From an uncultured Selenomonadales bacterium (GTDB taxonomy: Bacteria > Bacillota > Negativicutes > Selenomonadales > Selenomonadaceae): DNA of 30,617 nt. The position numbers and the translations under genes are program-made. The stretch's first letter is position 1; the number at the start of each line of letters is the position of its first letter. The notes under the pieces were generated by a model. That model made no database searches. It was not told the origin of the DNA and was given only the letters and a program-made list of their open reading frames with translations. This document shows positions 14,250 to 22,788 of this stretch, in pieces. The stretch spans positions 1 through 30,617 of the forward strand of contig CALFJB010000104.1 of assembly GCA_937877565.1 (NCBI GenBank), read 5' to 3'.

Positions 14250-15551
14250 TTATTCTTCGCCAAAACCGTCGTCAACAAGGTCTCTCAAAGTTTCAACAGC
14301 GGCGGCGGCGTCCGGTCCTTCTGCAACAATCGTCATTTCAGTATCATAAGCCAAGCCGAGTGACATGACCATAAGAATACTTTTGCCGTCGCATTTTCTG
14401 CCCTTCGCCAAAATTTGAATTTTAGATTTAAATTTGCCCGCAGTCTGTACGAAATTATAAGCCGGATGAGAATGAACGCCGGTTTTATTGATAACTTTCG
14501 TTGTAACACGCGCGGAATTGCCTTCAATGGTAATTTCGTTGTGGTGGACGCCGTGAGATTTAGGTTCTTCGACAGGTGGAGGAGGTGGAGGAGGTGCTAC
14601 AGGAGCCGCTTTAACTTCTTCAACTTGCGGTTGAGGTTTTGGAGCCTCAACAACTGTATTAATTTTGGCTGATTCACGATACCAACGCAAAGCCTTTTCA
14701 ATATCCTTTTTGACGCCTTGTCCTTTTTCGTACATTGCGGCAACTTTATTCATTGAGGCTTTATCGCCATTTTCAGCGGCTTTGAGGAACCATTTGAACG
14801 CTTTTTCAAGATTCGGTTTCATACCTTTGCCTTCGGCGTAAATATTGGCAAGGCGAATTACAGCCTCTTTGTGTTGCTTAAGTGCCGCGCGTTCAAAGCA
14901 ATTTCTGGCGTCTGCAAAATCGCCGGCTTTTTCTGCGGCAAGTCCACGATTGAAAAGACTTTCTGCCGGTTCGCCGTCGTCAACTTGAATTGCAATTTTT
15001 TGATACGCGGAATTGAAACGAATATCTTTAAAATGAATGTTCAACGCCTCGAAATCTATTGGCGTGGTACTGCGAATTTCGGCGACTGAATCGCCAATAC
15101 CGATATAAGTTTTGTCTTCGACTTTGAGCGGGATTAAAAATCTGCCGTTGCACAAATAAATTTCGTCAACTTCATCATCAAGCAAATCGCTCAAATCTTC
15201 TTGATCGAATGCAACGTTATCGACTTTAGCCAAAATTTCTTCGTCGCTGGTAAATTCTTTAAGTTTTGCCAAACGTTCTTCACGCCACGCAATTTCTTCT
15301 TCGCTAAGCGGAGGTTCTACGTCGAAAATTTCATAAATCTTATCTTCCAAATCTGGATCATCTTTATCCAACGCGTCAATTTCGTCAGCCTCTTCGTCGT
15401 AGTAACGTTCACGCAACCATTTTGCCAATTTGCCGTTGAAGGCGTACTCAATAAGAGCATCAATATCAAAGTTTTCGCGCAAGACTTCAATATCGCGAAC
15501 TTCGATGCCGTTTACCTTTAGCGGTTCTTTAACTCTAATTTTTCTTGCCAT
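14250..15551 (-). CDS. Sel1-repeat protein with C-terminal HPr-like phosphocarrier domain
   Basis: The product has 433 residues in four parts. An acidic N-terminal region (1-130, with FNGKLAKWLRERYYDEEADE near 38-57) resembles modules I have seen ahead of repeat domains, name not recalled. A small beta-rich part (about 130-190) follows, then Sel1-like repeats (about 195-295) and a Pro/Val/Glu linker with a run of seven Pro (320-326). The end (about 337-433) is an HPr fold: the phosphorylatable His15 is His360 in GVHSHPA, and the Ser46 regulatory site is Ser391 in GKSILMVMSLG. Arg17, which normally follows in HARPA, is replaced by His362. HPr carries phosphate in the PTS or acts as a regulator; fusion to a protein-binding solenoid points to a signalling or regulatory role. 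ATG 15551 has SD GAGGTGAG, ten bases after tyrS. Confidence 0.85.
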   Translation of the reverse strand: MARKIRVKEPLKVNGIEVRDIEVLRENFDIDALIEYAFNGKLAKWLRERYYDEEADEIDALDKDDPDLEDKIYEIFDVEPPLSEEEIAWREERLAKLKEFTSDEEILAKVDNVAFDQEDLSDLLDDEVDEIYLCNGRFLIPLKVEDKTYIGIGDSVAEIRSTTPIDFEALNIHFKDIRFNSAYQKIAIQVDDGEPAESLFNRGLAAEKAGDFADARNCFERAALKQHKEAVIRLANIYAEGKGMKPNLEKAFKWFLKAAENGDKASMNKVAAMYEKGQGVKKDIEKALRWYRESAKINTVVEAPKPQPQVEEVKAAPVAPPPPPPPVEEPKSHGVHHNEITIEGNSARVTTKVINKTGVHSHPAYNFVQTAGKFKSKIQILAKGRKCDGKSILMVMSLGLAYDTEMTIVAEGPDAAAAVETLRDLVDDGFGEE

Positions 15552-15560
15552 AAACTCACC

Positions 15561-16772
15561 TCATCTGGTAATTAATTTATAAAATTTTTTCTTGCCTTTA
15601 CGAATGACGGCAGGAAAATCTTTTTCGGTAAAAATGTATTCTGCATCTGAAATTTTTTCGTCGTTGAGCGTCAAACCGTTTTGCGAAATTAAGCGGCGAC
15701 CTTCTGCCTTTGATTCAATGACTTTTGCAACGGTTAAAACGTCCAGCAATTTCTTTCCAACGGCGTCTGAAACTTCGATACTTGGAATATTTTCTGAAGA
15801 TTGACCGGCGAAAATTTCTGCTGCAGACTTTGCGGCGGCGTCCGCGTTTTCTTGACCGTGTACCAATTTTGTAACTTCATACGCCAAAATTTTTTTAGCC
15901 TCGTTAATTTCTGAATCTTTCAGCGCACTAAGTCTGTTGACTTCGTCCATTGGTAAAAATGTTAAAAGTGAAAGGCAAGTTTTAACGTCCGCGTCATCAA
16001 CATTTCTCCAATATTGATAAAATTCATACGGCGAAACTTTTTCAGCATCAAGCCAAAGTGCGCCGCCCGCAGTCTTGCCCATTTTTGAGCCGTCGCTTTT
16101 CGTCAAAAGTTTATTTGTTAAACCGAAAACATTTCTGCCTGTTTTGCGCCGGACAAGCTCGACGCCTGCAATTATGTTAGACCATTGATCATCGCCGCCT
16201 AACTGCATTTCACATTCAAAGTCTGAATTTAATCTGTAAAAATCATATGCCTGCATAACCATATAATTAAATTCCAAAAATGTCAAGCCCTTTTCCCAAC
16301 GTTGTTTATAACATTCTGCGGCTAACATTCTATTTACCGTGAAATGATGCCCAACTTCGCGTAAAATTTCGATATAACCGAGTTTTCTTAGCCAATCTCC
16401 GTTATTTACCATTAAAGCTTTGCCGTCTGAAAAATCGATAAACCGAGAAATTTGCTTTTTGAAACATTCGCAGTTGTGGTTAATAATTTCGTCAGTCAAA
16501 ACTTTTCGCAAGTCCGAACGCCCCGAAGGATCGCCAATAGTGCCTGTACCGCCGCCGACCAATGCTATTGGGCGATGTCCGGCGCGTTGCATATGAGCCA
16601 TTACCATTAAAGCGATAAAATGCCCCGCGTGCAAACTGTCAGCTGTAGGATCGAATCCAATGTAAAATGTTACCGGCTTTTCGCCGAGCATTTTTCTTAC
16701 TTCGGCTTCGTCCGTACACTGCGCAATAAAGCCGCGCTCCTTCAAGGTATCAAAAACATTTTTTTCTGTCAA
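15561..16772 (-). CDS. tyrS: Tyrosyl-tRNA synthetase
   Basis: Class Ic synthetase charging tRNA-Tyr. The 403-residue product has the HIGH-type motif HAGH (48-51), GFDPTADSLHAGH, the substrate loop LGGDDQW (about 191-197), KMGKT in place of KMSKS (230-234), and a C-terminal S4 RNA-binding domain (about 340-403). The start is TTG 16772 with SD AAGGAG. No T-box leader is visible upstream, unlike many Firmicute tyrS genes; a plain extended -10 lies about 40 bases upstream. It heads the minus-strand unit running to 10056, although internal terminator-like structures may divide it. Confidence 0.97.
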   Translation of the reverse strand: MTEKNVFDTLKERGFIAQCTDEAEVRKMLGEKPVTFYIGFDPTADSLHAGHFIALMVMAHMQRAGHRPIALVGGGTGTIGDPSGRSDLRKVLTDEIINHNCECFKKQISRFIDFSDGKALMVNNGDWLRKLGYIEILREVGHHFTVNRMLAAECYKQRWEKGLTFLEFNYMVMQAYDFYRLNSDFECEMQLGGDDQWSNIIAGVELVRRKTGRNVFGLTNKLLTKSDGSKMGKTAGGALWLDAEKVSPYEFYQYWRNVDDADVKTCLSLLTFLPMDEVNRLSALKDSEINEAKKILAYEVTKLVHGQENADAAAKSAAEIFAGQSSENIPSIEVSDAVGKKLLDVLTVAKVIESKAEGRRLISQNGLTLNDEKISDAEYIFTEKDFPAVIRKGKKKFYKLITR

Positions 16773-16810
16773 TAAACTCTCTCCTTAGAATGAAAAATTT
16801 TCTTTTTCAA

Positions 16811-16819
16811 ATTATAGCA
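16811..16819 (-). promoter_or_regulatory. Extended -10 promoter of tyrS
   Basis: On the minus strand TGCTATAAT reads as a perfect extended -10 about 40 bases before the TTG start. No convincing -35 hexamer lies 17 bases upstream, consistent with an extended -10 promoter. Confidence 0.6.
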
Positions 16820-16981
16820 GATACTTGAAAAAAAATCACTCATTATATTTTTTTAGAGAAATTTTTTAAAGTATCTTTACTGATAAATTTTTAAATTAAT
16901 TCGTTGTGAGCGTTAATTTTTTTCTAAATTTTATCTAATACGGCATTTCTTTTCGTTTTAAAAAAAGAAAAGACGCTAGGA

Positions 16982-17008
16982 GCAAATGCTCCTACTCGTC
17001 GCATTTGC
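16982..17008 (-). repeat. Covarying hairpin family, copy 3 (inverted)
   Basis: On the minus strand it reads GCAAATGC, loop GACGAGTAGGA, GCATTTGC. The loop is identical to copy 1 and the stem carries an extra A-T pair. It lies in the 384-base gap 16773-17156, which contains no credible gene. Confidence 0.8.
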
Positions 17009-17026
17009 AAGAAAAGAAAAAACTTC

Positions 17027-17058
17027 CGCGTATGATTGCATCCTGCAATCAACACGCG
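17027..17058. other. GC-rich hairpin in the tyrS upstream gap
   Basis: CGCGT (17027-17031) and GATTGCA (17034-17040) pair with TGCAATC (17044-17050) and ACGCG (17054-17058) around a TCC loop, 12 bp with a small internal loop. Confidence 0.65.
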
Positions 17059-17069
17059 GCGGCGGTTTA

Positions 17070-17100
17070 CTAAAGAGCACGCTCGCTACGCGACCGCGCA
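17070..17100 (+). repeat. Shared intergenic motif, copy 3
   Basis: Same opening CTAAAGAGCACG as 5801-5833, but the mini-hairpin TTGC-TAC-GCAA is replaced by TCGC-TAC-GCGA, a compensatory T-A to C-G change. It is enclosed by GGCGGT...ACCGCC arms (about 17061 and 17107). Confidence 0.75.
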
Positions 17101-17156
17101 TCCGTGACCGCCGTTTTTCTTAATTTGTTTATTTTTAATTTTCACAACAGGTTAAA

Positions 17157-18392
17157 TTATTTTAAAGCAGAAAATTTTCCTGCGGCGTTGCCTGTTGCCC
17201 ACGCCGCTTGAAGATTAAAGCCGCCGGTATTGCCGTCCACGTCCAAAACTTCACCGACTATAAATAAATTTTCAATAATTTTTGATTCCATAGTTTTGGG
17301 ATTAATTTCTTTGACAGAAACGCCGCCCGCCGTAACAATCGCTTCATCAATCGGGCGCGTGCCGGTAACTGTCAATGGCAAGCCGCGCAAAATTTCTATC
17401 ATATTTTGCCGTTCAATTCGTGTAATATCATCAACTTTTTTATTTTCGTCAATGTACGCTAAATCTAATACGACGGGAATTAATTTTTGCGGCAGGAGTT
17501 CAACCATTGCATTTTTTATTATTTTGCCTCTGAATTTATCGAAGTCGCGCAGGATTCGATTATTTAATTGTTCCGGCGAAAGTGCAGGCTTTAAATTTAT
17601 CAGCAATTCTACAAATTTTTTTTCTTGCAAAAGTTTTGCTACTTGTCGGCTGATTGTCAAAATTATTGGCCCCGAAACTCCAAAATGTGTAAAAAGCATT
17701 TCGCCAAAAAGTTCTTCCAATAATTCGTCGTCGGTTAGCAAAGTTACTTGTACATTTTTTAGCGAAAGTCCTTGCAAGTCTTTTACAAAATCTTCTTCGA
17801 CTTCAAGCGGTACAAGCGCGGGGAAAATTTCTGTAATGTTGTGTCCAAGATTTTTTGCAAATTTAAAGCCGTCGCCGGTTGAACCTGTGGCGGGATATGA
17901 CGCGCCGCCCGTTGCCAAAATTACCGCGTCCGCGTCGTAAAATTTGCTATTAACTTCAACGCCCAAAATTTTTTTATCATCGGTTATAATGTTTTCGACT
18001 TTGGAATTTATTTTTATATCGACATTGAGCGCAGAAAGTTTTTGAATTAGAACGTCGATAACTTCGGCGGCGTTATCGCTTGCGGGAAAAACTCGGTTGC
18101 CGCGTTCAACTTTTGTTTCAAGTCCAAGCGATTCAAAAAAATTTATAGTGTCATTCGGCGTAAAATTTTTCAGCGCACTATTTAAAAATTTTCCGTTGCC
18201 GGGCATATTTTTTATAATTTCTTGAACGTCAGTAGCATTTGTCAAATTGCAACGCCCTTTACCGGTAATGCTCAATTTTCTACCGAGTCGATTATTTTTT
18301 TCAAACAATGTAACTTGTGCGCCATTTTCCGCCGCTTGCACTGCAGCCATCATTCCTGCGGGACCACCGCCTATCACAATAATTTTTTTCAT
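17157..18392 (-). CDS. BaiN/HI0933-family flavoprotein
   Basis: The 411-residue product is a two-dinucleotide-binding flavoprotein. The N-terminal FAD motif is GGGPAGMMAA (8-17), followed by GRKLSITGKGRCNLTN, the hallmark of the HI0933/YhiN family; VILATGGASYPATGSTGDG (near 155-175) and the C-terminal GEVLDVDGNTGGFNLQAAWATG block complete the FAD site. Some members (BaiN) reduce bile-acid intermediates, but most are of unknown physiological role, so I give no gene symbol. ATG 18392 has SD GGAGCG. The gene is transcribed away from the fliH-like gene, sharing a 116-base divergent promoter region. Confidence 0.9.
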   Translation of the reverse strand: MKKIIVIGGGPAGMMAAVQAAENGAQVTLFEKNNRLGRKLSITGKGRCNLTNATDVQEIIKNMPGNGKFLNSALKNFTPNDTINFFESLGLETKVERGNRVFPASDNAAEVIDVLIQKLSALNVDIKINSKVENIITDDKKILGVEVNSKFYDADAVILATGGASYPATGSTGDGFKFAKNLGHNITEIFPALVPLEVEEDFVKDLQGLSLKNVQVTLLTDDELLEELFGEMLFTHFGVSGPIILTISRQVAKLLQEKKFVELLINLKPALSPEQLNNRILRDFDKFRGKIIKNAMVELLPQKLIPVVLDLAYIDENKKVDDITRIERQNMIEILRGLPLTVTGTRPIDEAIVTAGGVSVKEINPKTMESKIIENLFIVGEVLDVDGNTGGFNLQAAWATGNAAGKFSALK

Positions 18393-18453
18393 TTCTTACG
18401 CTCCAATTTTTTTTTTAAGATATACCACAGCGGCGAATAATTTTCAATCAATC

Positions 18454-18482
18454 TTGTATAAAAATTTTTGGTATGGTAAACT
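18454..18482 (+). promoter_or_regulatory. Probable promoter of the fliH-like gene
   Basis: TTGTAT (18454-18459), 17 bases, TAAACT (18477-18482): four of six in each box. The start codon is about 27 bases further on. Confidence 0.45.
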
Positions 18483-18508
18483 TTGAAAAAATGAAATGAA
18501 GTGAGTTT

Positions 18509-19405
18509 ATGCCGGAAAACAAAATTTTTAAATACGCGATGAATACGACGCCATTTATAATTGAGGCACCTAGATCGAAAAAAAAATTTTTTAAAGTTGA
18601 AGATTCTCCCGCAGATACTGAAGAAGTAGACGTAATTGCAGAGGCAGAAACTGAAGCTGAAAAAATTTTATCTGAAGCCGCCGAACAATCAGAAAAAATT
18701 TTGGCAGAGGCTTTCAAACGTTCGCAAGAAGCCGATGAAAAACTTAAAGAGGCAGATTTTCAAACTAAAATGTTGATTCAGGAAACTCAAAACGAATGTG
18801 ATCAAATTTTGGCTGAAGTGCGGGGACGCGCCGAAGAAGAGGCTAAAGAAACGCACGAAAAAGCCCGCTCCGAAGGTCACAAAAAAGGTTACGACGAAGG
18901 CTATACTGAAGGCGTTAATCAAGGGCGTATCGACGGCGAAAAAGCTGTACGAAACGAAATGAAAGATTTAATTAATCAGACTAACGCTAAAGCTGAAAAA
19001 ACTTTACAAGATGCCAAAATTCAGACCGAAGAATATTTTACCCGCTCCGAAGATGAAATTGTTAAAGTTGTAATGATGGCGATTGAAAAAATTATTCCGC
19101 AGCATTTTTTGGACGTTCCACATGTAATTTTGCCGGTTGTACGTGAGGCAATTAATCACGTCCGCGACCAAAAAGAAATTAAAGTTCACGTTGAGCCGGA
19201 CAGTTACGACCTTGTTTTGATGGCGCGTAGTGAATTTCAATCAATGTTGACGGACGGCGCGGCAATTTTGGAAATTGTTTCAGATGAGGCGTTAAAGCCC
19301 GGCGATTGTCTTATTGAAACGCCAAATGGCGGCGTTGACGCCCGCCTTTCCACGCAAATTGAAGTTATGAAAGATGCCGTTAAAAAGGTTTTAAATAGGT
19401 GTTAG
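18509..19405 (+). CDS. fliH: FliH-like flagellar export/ATPase regulatory protein
   Basis: The 298-residue product has a long charged coiled coil (about 40-120), then six glycines spaced exactly four apart (Gly123, 127, 131, 135, 139, 143), the GxxxG ladder characteristic of FliH. After a further coiled coil comes a C-terminal domain (about 180-298) like FliH and V/F-ATPase stalk subunits, with EIVSDEALKPGDCLIETPNG and ARLSTQIEVMKDAV. FliH forms the peripheral stalk of the flagellar export ATPase FliI. ATG 18509 has SD GAAGTGAG. No other flagellar gene is in the window: fliG and fliI, its usual neighbours, are missing, so it may be displaced or a stalk protein of another export system. Confidence 0.8.
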   Translation: MPENKIFKYAMNTTPFIIEAPRSKKKFFKVEDSPADTEEVDVIAEAETEAEKILSEAAEQSEKILAEAFKRSQEADEKLKEADFQTKMLIQETQNECDQILAEVRGRAEEEAKETHEKARSEGHKKGYDEGYTEGVNQGRIDGEKAVRNEMKDLINQTNAKAEKTLQDAKIQTEEYFTRSEDEIVKVVMMAIEKIIPQHFLDVPHVILPVVREAINHVRDQKEIKVHVEPDSYDLVLMARSEFQSMLTDGAAILEIVSDEALKPGDCLIETPNGGVDARLSTQIEVMKDAVKKVLNRC

Positions 19406-19441
19406 ATACAAAATCTAAAACCTAAACGAGAGGTAAAAACT

Positions 19442-20059
19442 TTGAACAAAATACTAATGCACATGTGTTGCGCTCCTTGTTCCTGCTATCCTACCGAAAA
19501 ATTACGCGCTGACGGATTCGAGCCGGTAGGATTTTTTTTTAATCCAAATATACATCCCTACCAGGAATGGCGAAAACGTTTGCGGGCGGCGCGGGAATTT
19601 GCCGAAAAAGTTTCTATAAAATTTATCGCAGAAAATCACTACGGCTTAAGAAATTTTTTATCGAAAGTTTCAAGCGTTGTAGAAAATGTTGACGGCGAAG
19701 ATACTTTCAAATTTGCGGACGGTTGGCATAATCGTTGTAAAATTTGCTATTCGTGGCGACTTTCTGAAACTGCGAAATTTGCTGCCGAAAATAATTTTGA
19801 AATTTTCACTTCAACGCTTTTTTACAGCGTGCATCAAAATCACGAACTGATGAAAAAAATTGCCGAGACCTGTGCGAAAAATTACGGCGTAAAATTTTAC
19901 TATGAAGATTTTCGGGAAGGTTGGCAACGCGGAATTGATTTAAGTTTGGAATTGGAACTTTACCGGCAAAATTATTGCGGCTGCATTTTCAGCGAAGAGG
20001 AACGATTCAGCAAGGAAATTAAAAATTTGCGGAAAAGTTTAGCCACTTCAAAAATTTAG
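19442..20059 (+). CDS. queH: Epoxyqueuosine reductase QueH
   Basis: QueH catalyses the last step of queuosine synthesis in tRNA and is the non-orthologous replacement for cobalamin-dependent QueG. The 205-residue product has MCCAPC (Cys9, Cys10, Cys13), RCKIC (Cys99, Cys102) with the YSWRL extension, and YCGCIFSEEER (Cys179, Cys181), the cysteine pattern that binds the 4Fe-4S cluster and nearby metal. The start is TTG 19442 with SD GAGAGG at about 19429-19434. It is 36 bases after the fliH-like gene. An extended -10 for mutS lies at its 3' end. Confidence 0.93.
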   Translation: MNKILMHMCCAPCSCYPTEKLRADGFEPVGFFFNPNIHPYQEWRKRLRAAREFAEKVSIKFIAENHYGLRNFLSKVSSVVENVDGEDTFKFADGWHNRCKICYSWRLSETAKFAAENNFEIFTSTLFYSVHQNHELMKKIAETCAKNYGVKFYYEDFREGWQRGIDLSLELELYRQNYCGCIFSEEERFSKEIKNLRKSLATSKI

Positions 20060-20068
20060 TGCTATAAT
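20060..20068 (+). promoter_or_regulatory. Extended -10 promoter of mutS
   Basis: TGCTATAAT at the end of queH, about 33 bases before the mutS TTG. The -35 region is weak, so the extended -10 probably carries it. Confidence 0.55.
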
Positions 20069-20101
20069 CATTCTCAAATAAATTTTAAATGAGTTGATTA
20101 T

Positions 20102-22666
20102 TTGAATGAAAAAATTTTAACTCCAATGATGGAGCAATACCTGCGCGAAAAGAAACAACATAAAGACGCGCTTTTATTTTTCAGATTGGGCGATTTTTTT
20201 GAAATGTTTTTTGAGGACGCAAAAACCGCCTCCGCCGAATTGGGCTTGACTTTAACTAAAAGGCAAGAAACGCCAATGTGCGGCGTACCTGCTCACGCCG
20301 TCGATACTTATTTACAGCGGCTTGTAAATAAAGGCTACCGCGTGGCGATGGTTGATCAAGTTGGCGATCCAAAGGCGAAAGGCTTAACCGACCGCGAACT
20401 TACAAAAATTGTGACGCCCGGCACCATTTTAACCGATGATTCGTTAGCCGACGCCAATAATAATTACATTGCGCTGATTTACGAAGTTGGCGAAGAAATT
20501 GCGCTTACCGCCGCCGACGTTTCAACCGGCGAAATTTTTTATTGCCTGTATGAAGGTAAAGACCGCGTGCAAATTTTATGTGACGAATTGTACCGCTTGA
20601 CGCCGCACGAAATTTTGACTGCAGAAAATTTAACTTTTATTGACAAGTTAAAAAATTTTGCGAAGTTGAAATTGGGGAATTGCCTTTTCAGCAAATTTGA
20701 CACTGATGAAAAATCTGAATTTTTGGCGGAACATTTTGAAGAAAAAGATTTTCCCGTTTCAGAAAACGCCGCCGCTGCCGTCGAATTTCTGTTAAATTAT
20801 CTGCATAAAACCATACGCACAGATTTAAATCACTTGTCGAAGTTGACGCGGCTGGATTTAAGCAACCATTTAATTTTGGACGCCAACACTTTGAAAAATC
20901 TTGAAATTGTCCGCAACCTGCGCGAAGGTTCAAAGAAAGACACGCTTTTTGCAATTTTGGATTATACAAAAACGCCGCTTGGCAACAGACTTTTGAAACG
21001 TTGGCTTGAAAGTCCGCTTTTAGAAATTACGGCGATAAATCGACGGCTTGAGGCGGTGGACGAACTTTTTAAAAATTTTACCTTGCGAAAAAATTTGCAG
21101 GAAAGTTTAAAAGAAATTCGAGACCTTGAACGGCTGATGACAAAAATTGAAATTGGTACAGCCAACGCAAGGGATTTAACCGCGTTGAAAATTTCCCTGC
21201 GCGTCATTCCCAAAATTCAAACTTCGCTTAAAAAAGTTTCGACTGACATTTTGAAGGCTTGCCGTGACGGGCTGAAAGATTATTCTGAAGAAGTTGACTT
21301 GATTGAACGCGCCATTTCTGAAGATGCGCCCTTAACTGTTCGTGACGGCGGGATTATAAATCGCGGTTACAGTGATGAATTGGACGACCTGCGAAAATAT
21401 ACTCAAGACAACAGAGGGACATTGCAGGAAATTGAAGAACGCGAAAAAAAACGTACAGGTATTCGCACGCTGAAAGTTGGCTACAACAAAGTTTTCGGCT
21501 ACTATATTGAAGTGCGGCACAGTGGCGCGGATAAAATTCCCGATAACTACGTTAGAAAACAAACTTTAACGAACGCTGAAAGATACGTTACAGATGAGCT
21601 CAAAAAATTTGAAATAAAAATTCTTGGAGCGCAAGAAAAAATTGTAAATCTTGAGTACAATTTATTTTGTACTGTTCGTGACAAAATTAAAAATTGTCTG
21701 CCACAAATTCAAGACACGGCGAAAAGAATTGCCCTGCTTGACGCGGTTGCAAGTTTTGCGGAGGCGGCTACTTTAAATAATTACGTTCGCCCTGATTTAA
21801 ACATTGACGGCAAAATTTCAATCAAAGACGGGCGGCATCCGCTCGTTGAAAAAATTTTGTCGAATAGTCTTTTTGTTCCGAATGACACAAGCTTAAATCC
21901 CAAACGCAATGAAATTATGATAATCACGGGACCGAATATGGCTGGAAAATCGACTTACATGCGGCAGGTTGCCTTGATTGTTTTAATGGCGCAAGCCGGC
22001 AGTTTTATTCCTGCGACGAGTGCGAATATTTCGCCGGTGGACAGGATTTTTACAAGGATTGGCGCAAGTGATGACTTGGTTAGCGGGCAGTCAACTTTTA
22101 TGGTTGAGATGAATGAAGTTGCACAAATTTTGAAGTACGCCACTAATCGCAGTTTGATAATTTTGGACGAAGTGGGGCGCGGCACAAGCACTTTTGACGG
22201 TATGAGTATTGCCCGTTCTGTGATTGAGTACATTGATAAAAAAATTCACGCCAAAACGCTTTTTGCTACGCACTATCACGAATTAACCGACCTTGCCGAG
22301 ACTTCAACAAACATTGAAAATTTTTGCACGGCGGTTAAGGAACGCGGCAGCGAAATTATTTTTTTGCGTCGAATAAGTCCCGGCGGCGCGGATAAATCTT
22401 ACGGTATACAAGTTGCGAAATTGGCGGGCTTGCCAAACGCAGTTATGAAACGCGCTGAAGAAATTTTAATTTCGCTGGAAAATTCCGAGCCGGTAAAATC
22501 TGCGCCCGCTCAAAATAAAAAGCCCGCGCCCGTTCAAAGTTTATTCGTATCGCAAGGCTTGAAGGAGCTTTTAAAATTGGACGTGTCAACTTTAACGCCG
22601 ATTGAGGCTTTAAACGCGCTTTACAAATTGCAAGCAATAGCAAAAAATGAAGTTGGCGGCGATTGA
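20102..22666 (+). CDS. mutS: DNA mismatch repair protein MutS
   Basis: The 854-residue product recognises mismatches and signals MutL. The mismatch-binding Phe-X-Glu is Phe32-Phe33-Glu34 in GDFFEMF; connector, core and clamp domains follow, and the C-terminal ATPase has Walker A GPNMAGKST (near residue 610), Walker B ILDEVGRGTSTFDGMSIA and the ATHYHEL motif. The start at TTG 20102 is supported by the conserved TPMMEQYL seven residues in. The C-terminus (LDVSTLTPIEALNALYKLQ) is the family's usual tetramerisation end and is intact. mutL, usually next, is absent; instead a 63-base near-copy of the gene's own 3' end follows. Confidence 0.97.
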   Translation: MNEKILTPMMEQYLREKKQHKDALLFFRLGDFFEMFFEDAKTASAELGLTLTKRQETPMCGVPAHAVDTYLQRLVNKGYRVAMVDQVGDPKAKGLTDRELTKIVTPGTILTDDSLADANNNYIALIYEVGEEIALTAADVSTGEIFYCLYEGKDRVQILCDELYRLTPHEILTAENLTFIDKLKNFAKLKLGNCLFSKFDTDEKSEFLAEHFEEKDFPVSENAAAAVEFLLNYLHKTIRTDLNHLSKLTRLDLSNHLILDANTLKNLEIVRNLREGSKKDTLFAILDYTKTPLGNRLLKRWLESPLLEITAINRRLEAVDELFKNFTLRKNLQESLKEIRDLERLMTKIEIGTANARDLTALKISLRVIPKIQTSLKKVSTDILKACRDGLKDYSEEVDLIERAISEDAPLTVRDGGIINRGYSDELDDLRKYTQDNRGTLQEIEEREKKRTGIRTLKVGYNKVFGYYIEVRHSGADKIPDNYVRKQTLTNAERYVTDELKKFEIKILGAQEKIVNLEYNLFCTVRDKIKNCLPQIQDTAKRIALLDAVASFAEAATLNNYVRPDLNIDGKISIKDGRHPLVEKILSNSLFVPNDTSLNPKRNEIMIITGPNMAGKSTYMRQVALIVLMAQAGSFIPATSANISPVDRIFTRIGASDDLVSGQSTFMVEMNEVAQILKYATNRSLIILDEVGRGTSTFDGMSIARSVIEYIDKKIHAKTLFATHYHELTDLAETSTNIENFCTAVKERGSEIIFLRRISPGGADKSYGIQVAKLAGLPNAVMKRAEEILISLENSEPVKSAPAQNKKPAPVQSLFVSQGLKELLKLDVSTLTPIEALNALYKLQAIAKNEVGGD

Positions 22667-22704
22667 TTTTAGAAATTTTTTTAGATTGCAAAGTTTGAAA
22701 TAAA

Positions 22705-22767
22705 TTTTAAAATTGGACGTGTCAACTTTAAATCTGATTGAAACTTTAAACTCACTTTACAAATTGC
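22705..22767 (+). repeat. Duplicated remnant of the mutS 3' end
   Basis: It matches 22569-22631 at 56 of 63 positions (my count), without gaps; the first 26 bases are identical. In the mutS frame it still reads KLDVSTLNLIETLNSLYKL and stops at 22797-22799. It contains the GAGG used as SD by the next gene only at its right end. It lies in the 122-base gap after mutS. Confidence 0.9.
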
Positions 22768-22788
22768 CAAAATTGAGGTTGATAGAAA

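Noticed and set aside
16773..17156. T-box leader for tyrS
   Set aside because: No specifier or T-box sequence is visible on the minus strand; the gap holds dispersed hairpins, and an extended -10 lies close to the start.
18222..18486. Small plus-strand frames over the start of the BaiN-like gene
   Set aside because: They are antisense to a conserved FAD-binding region and lack an SD.
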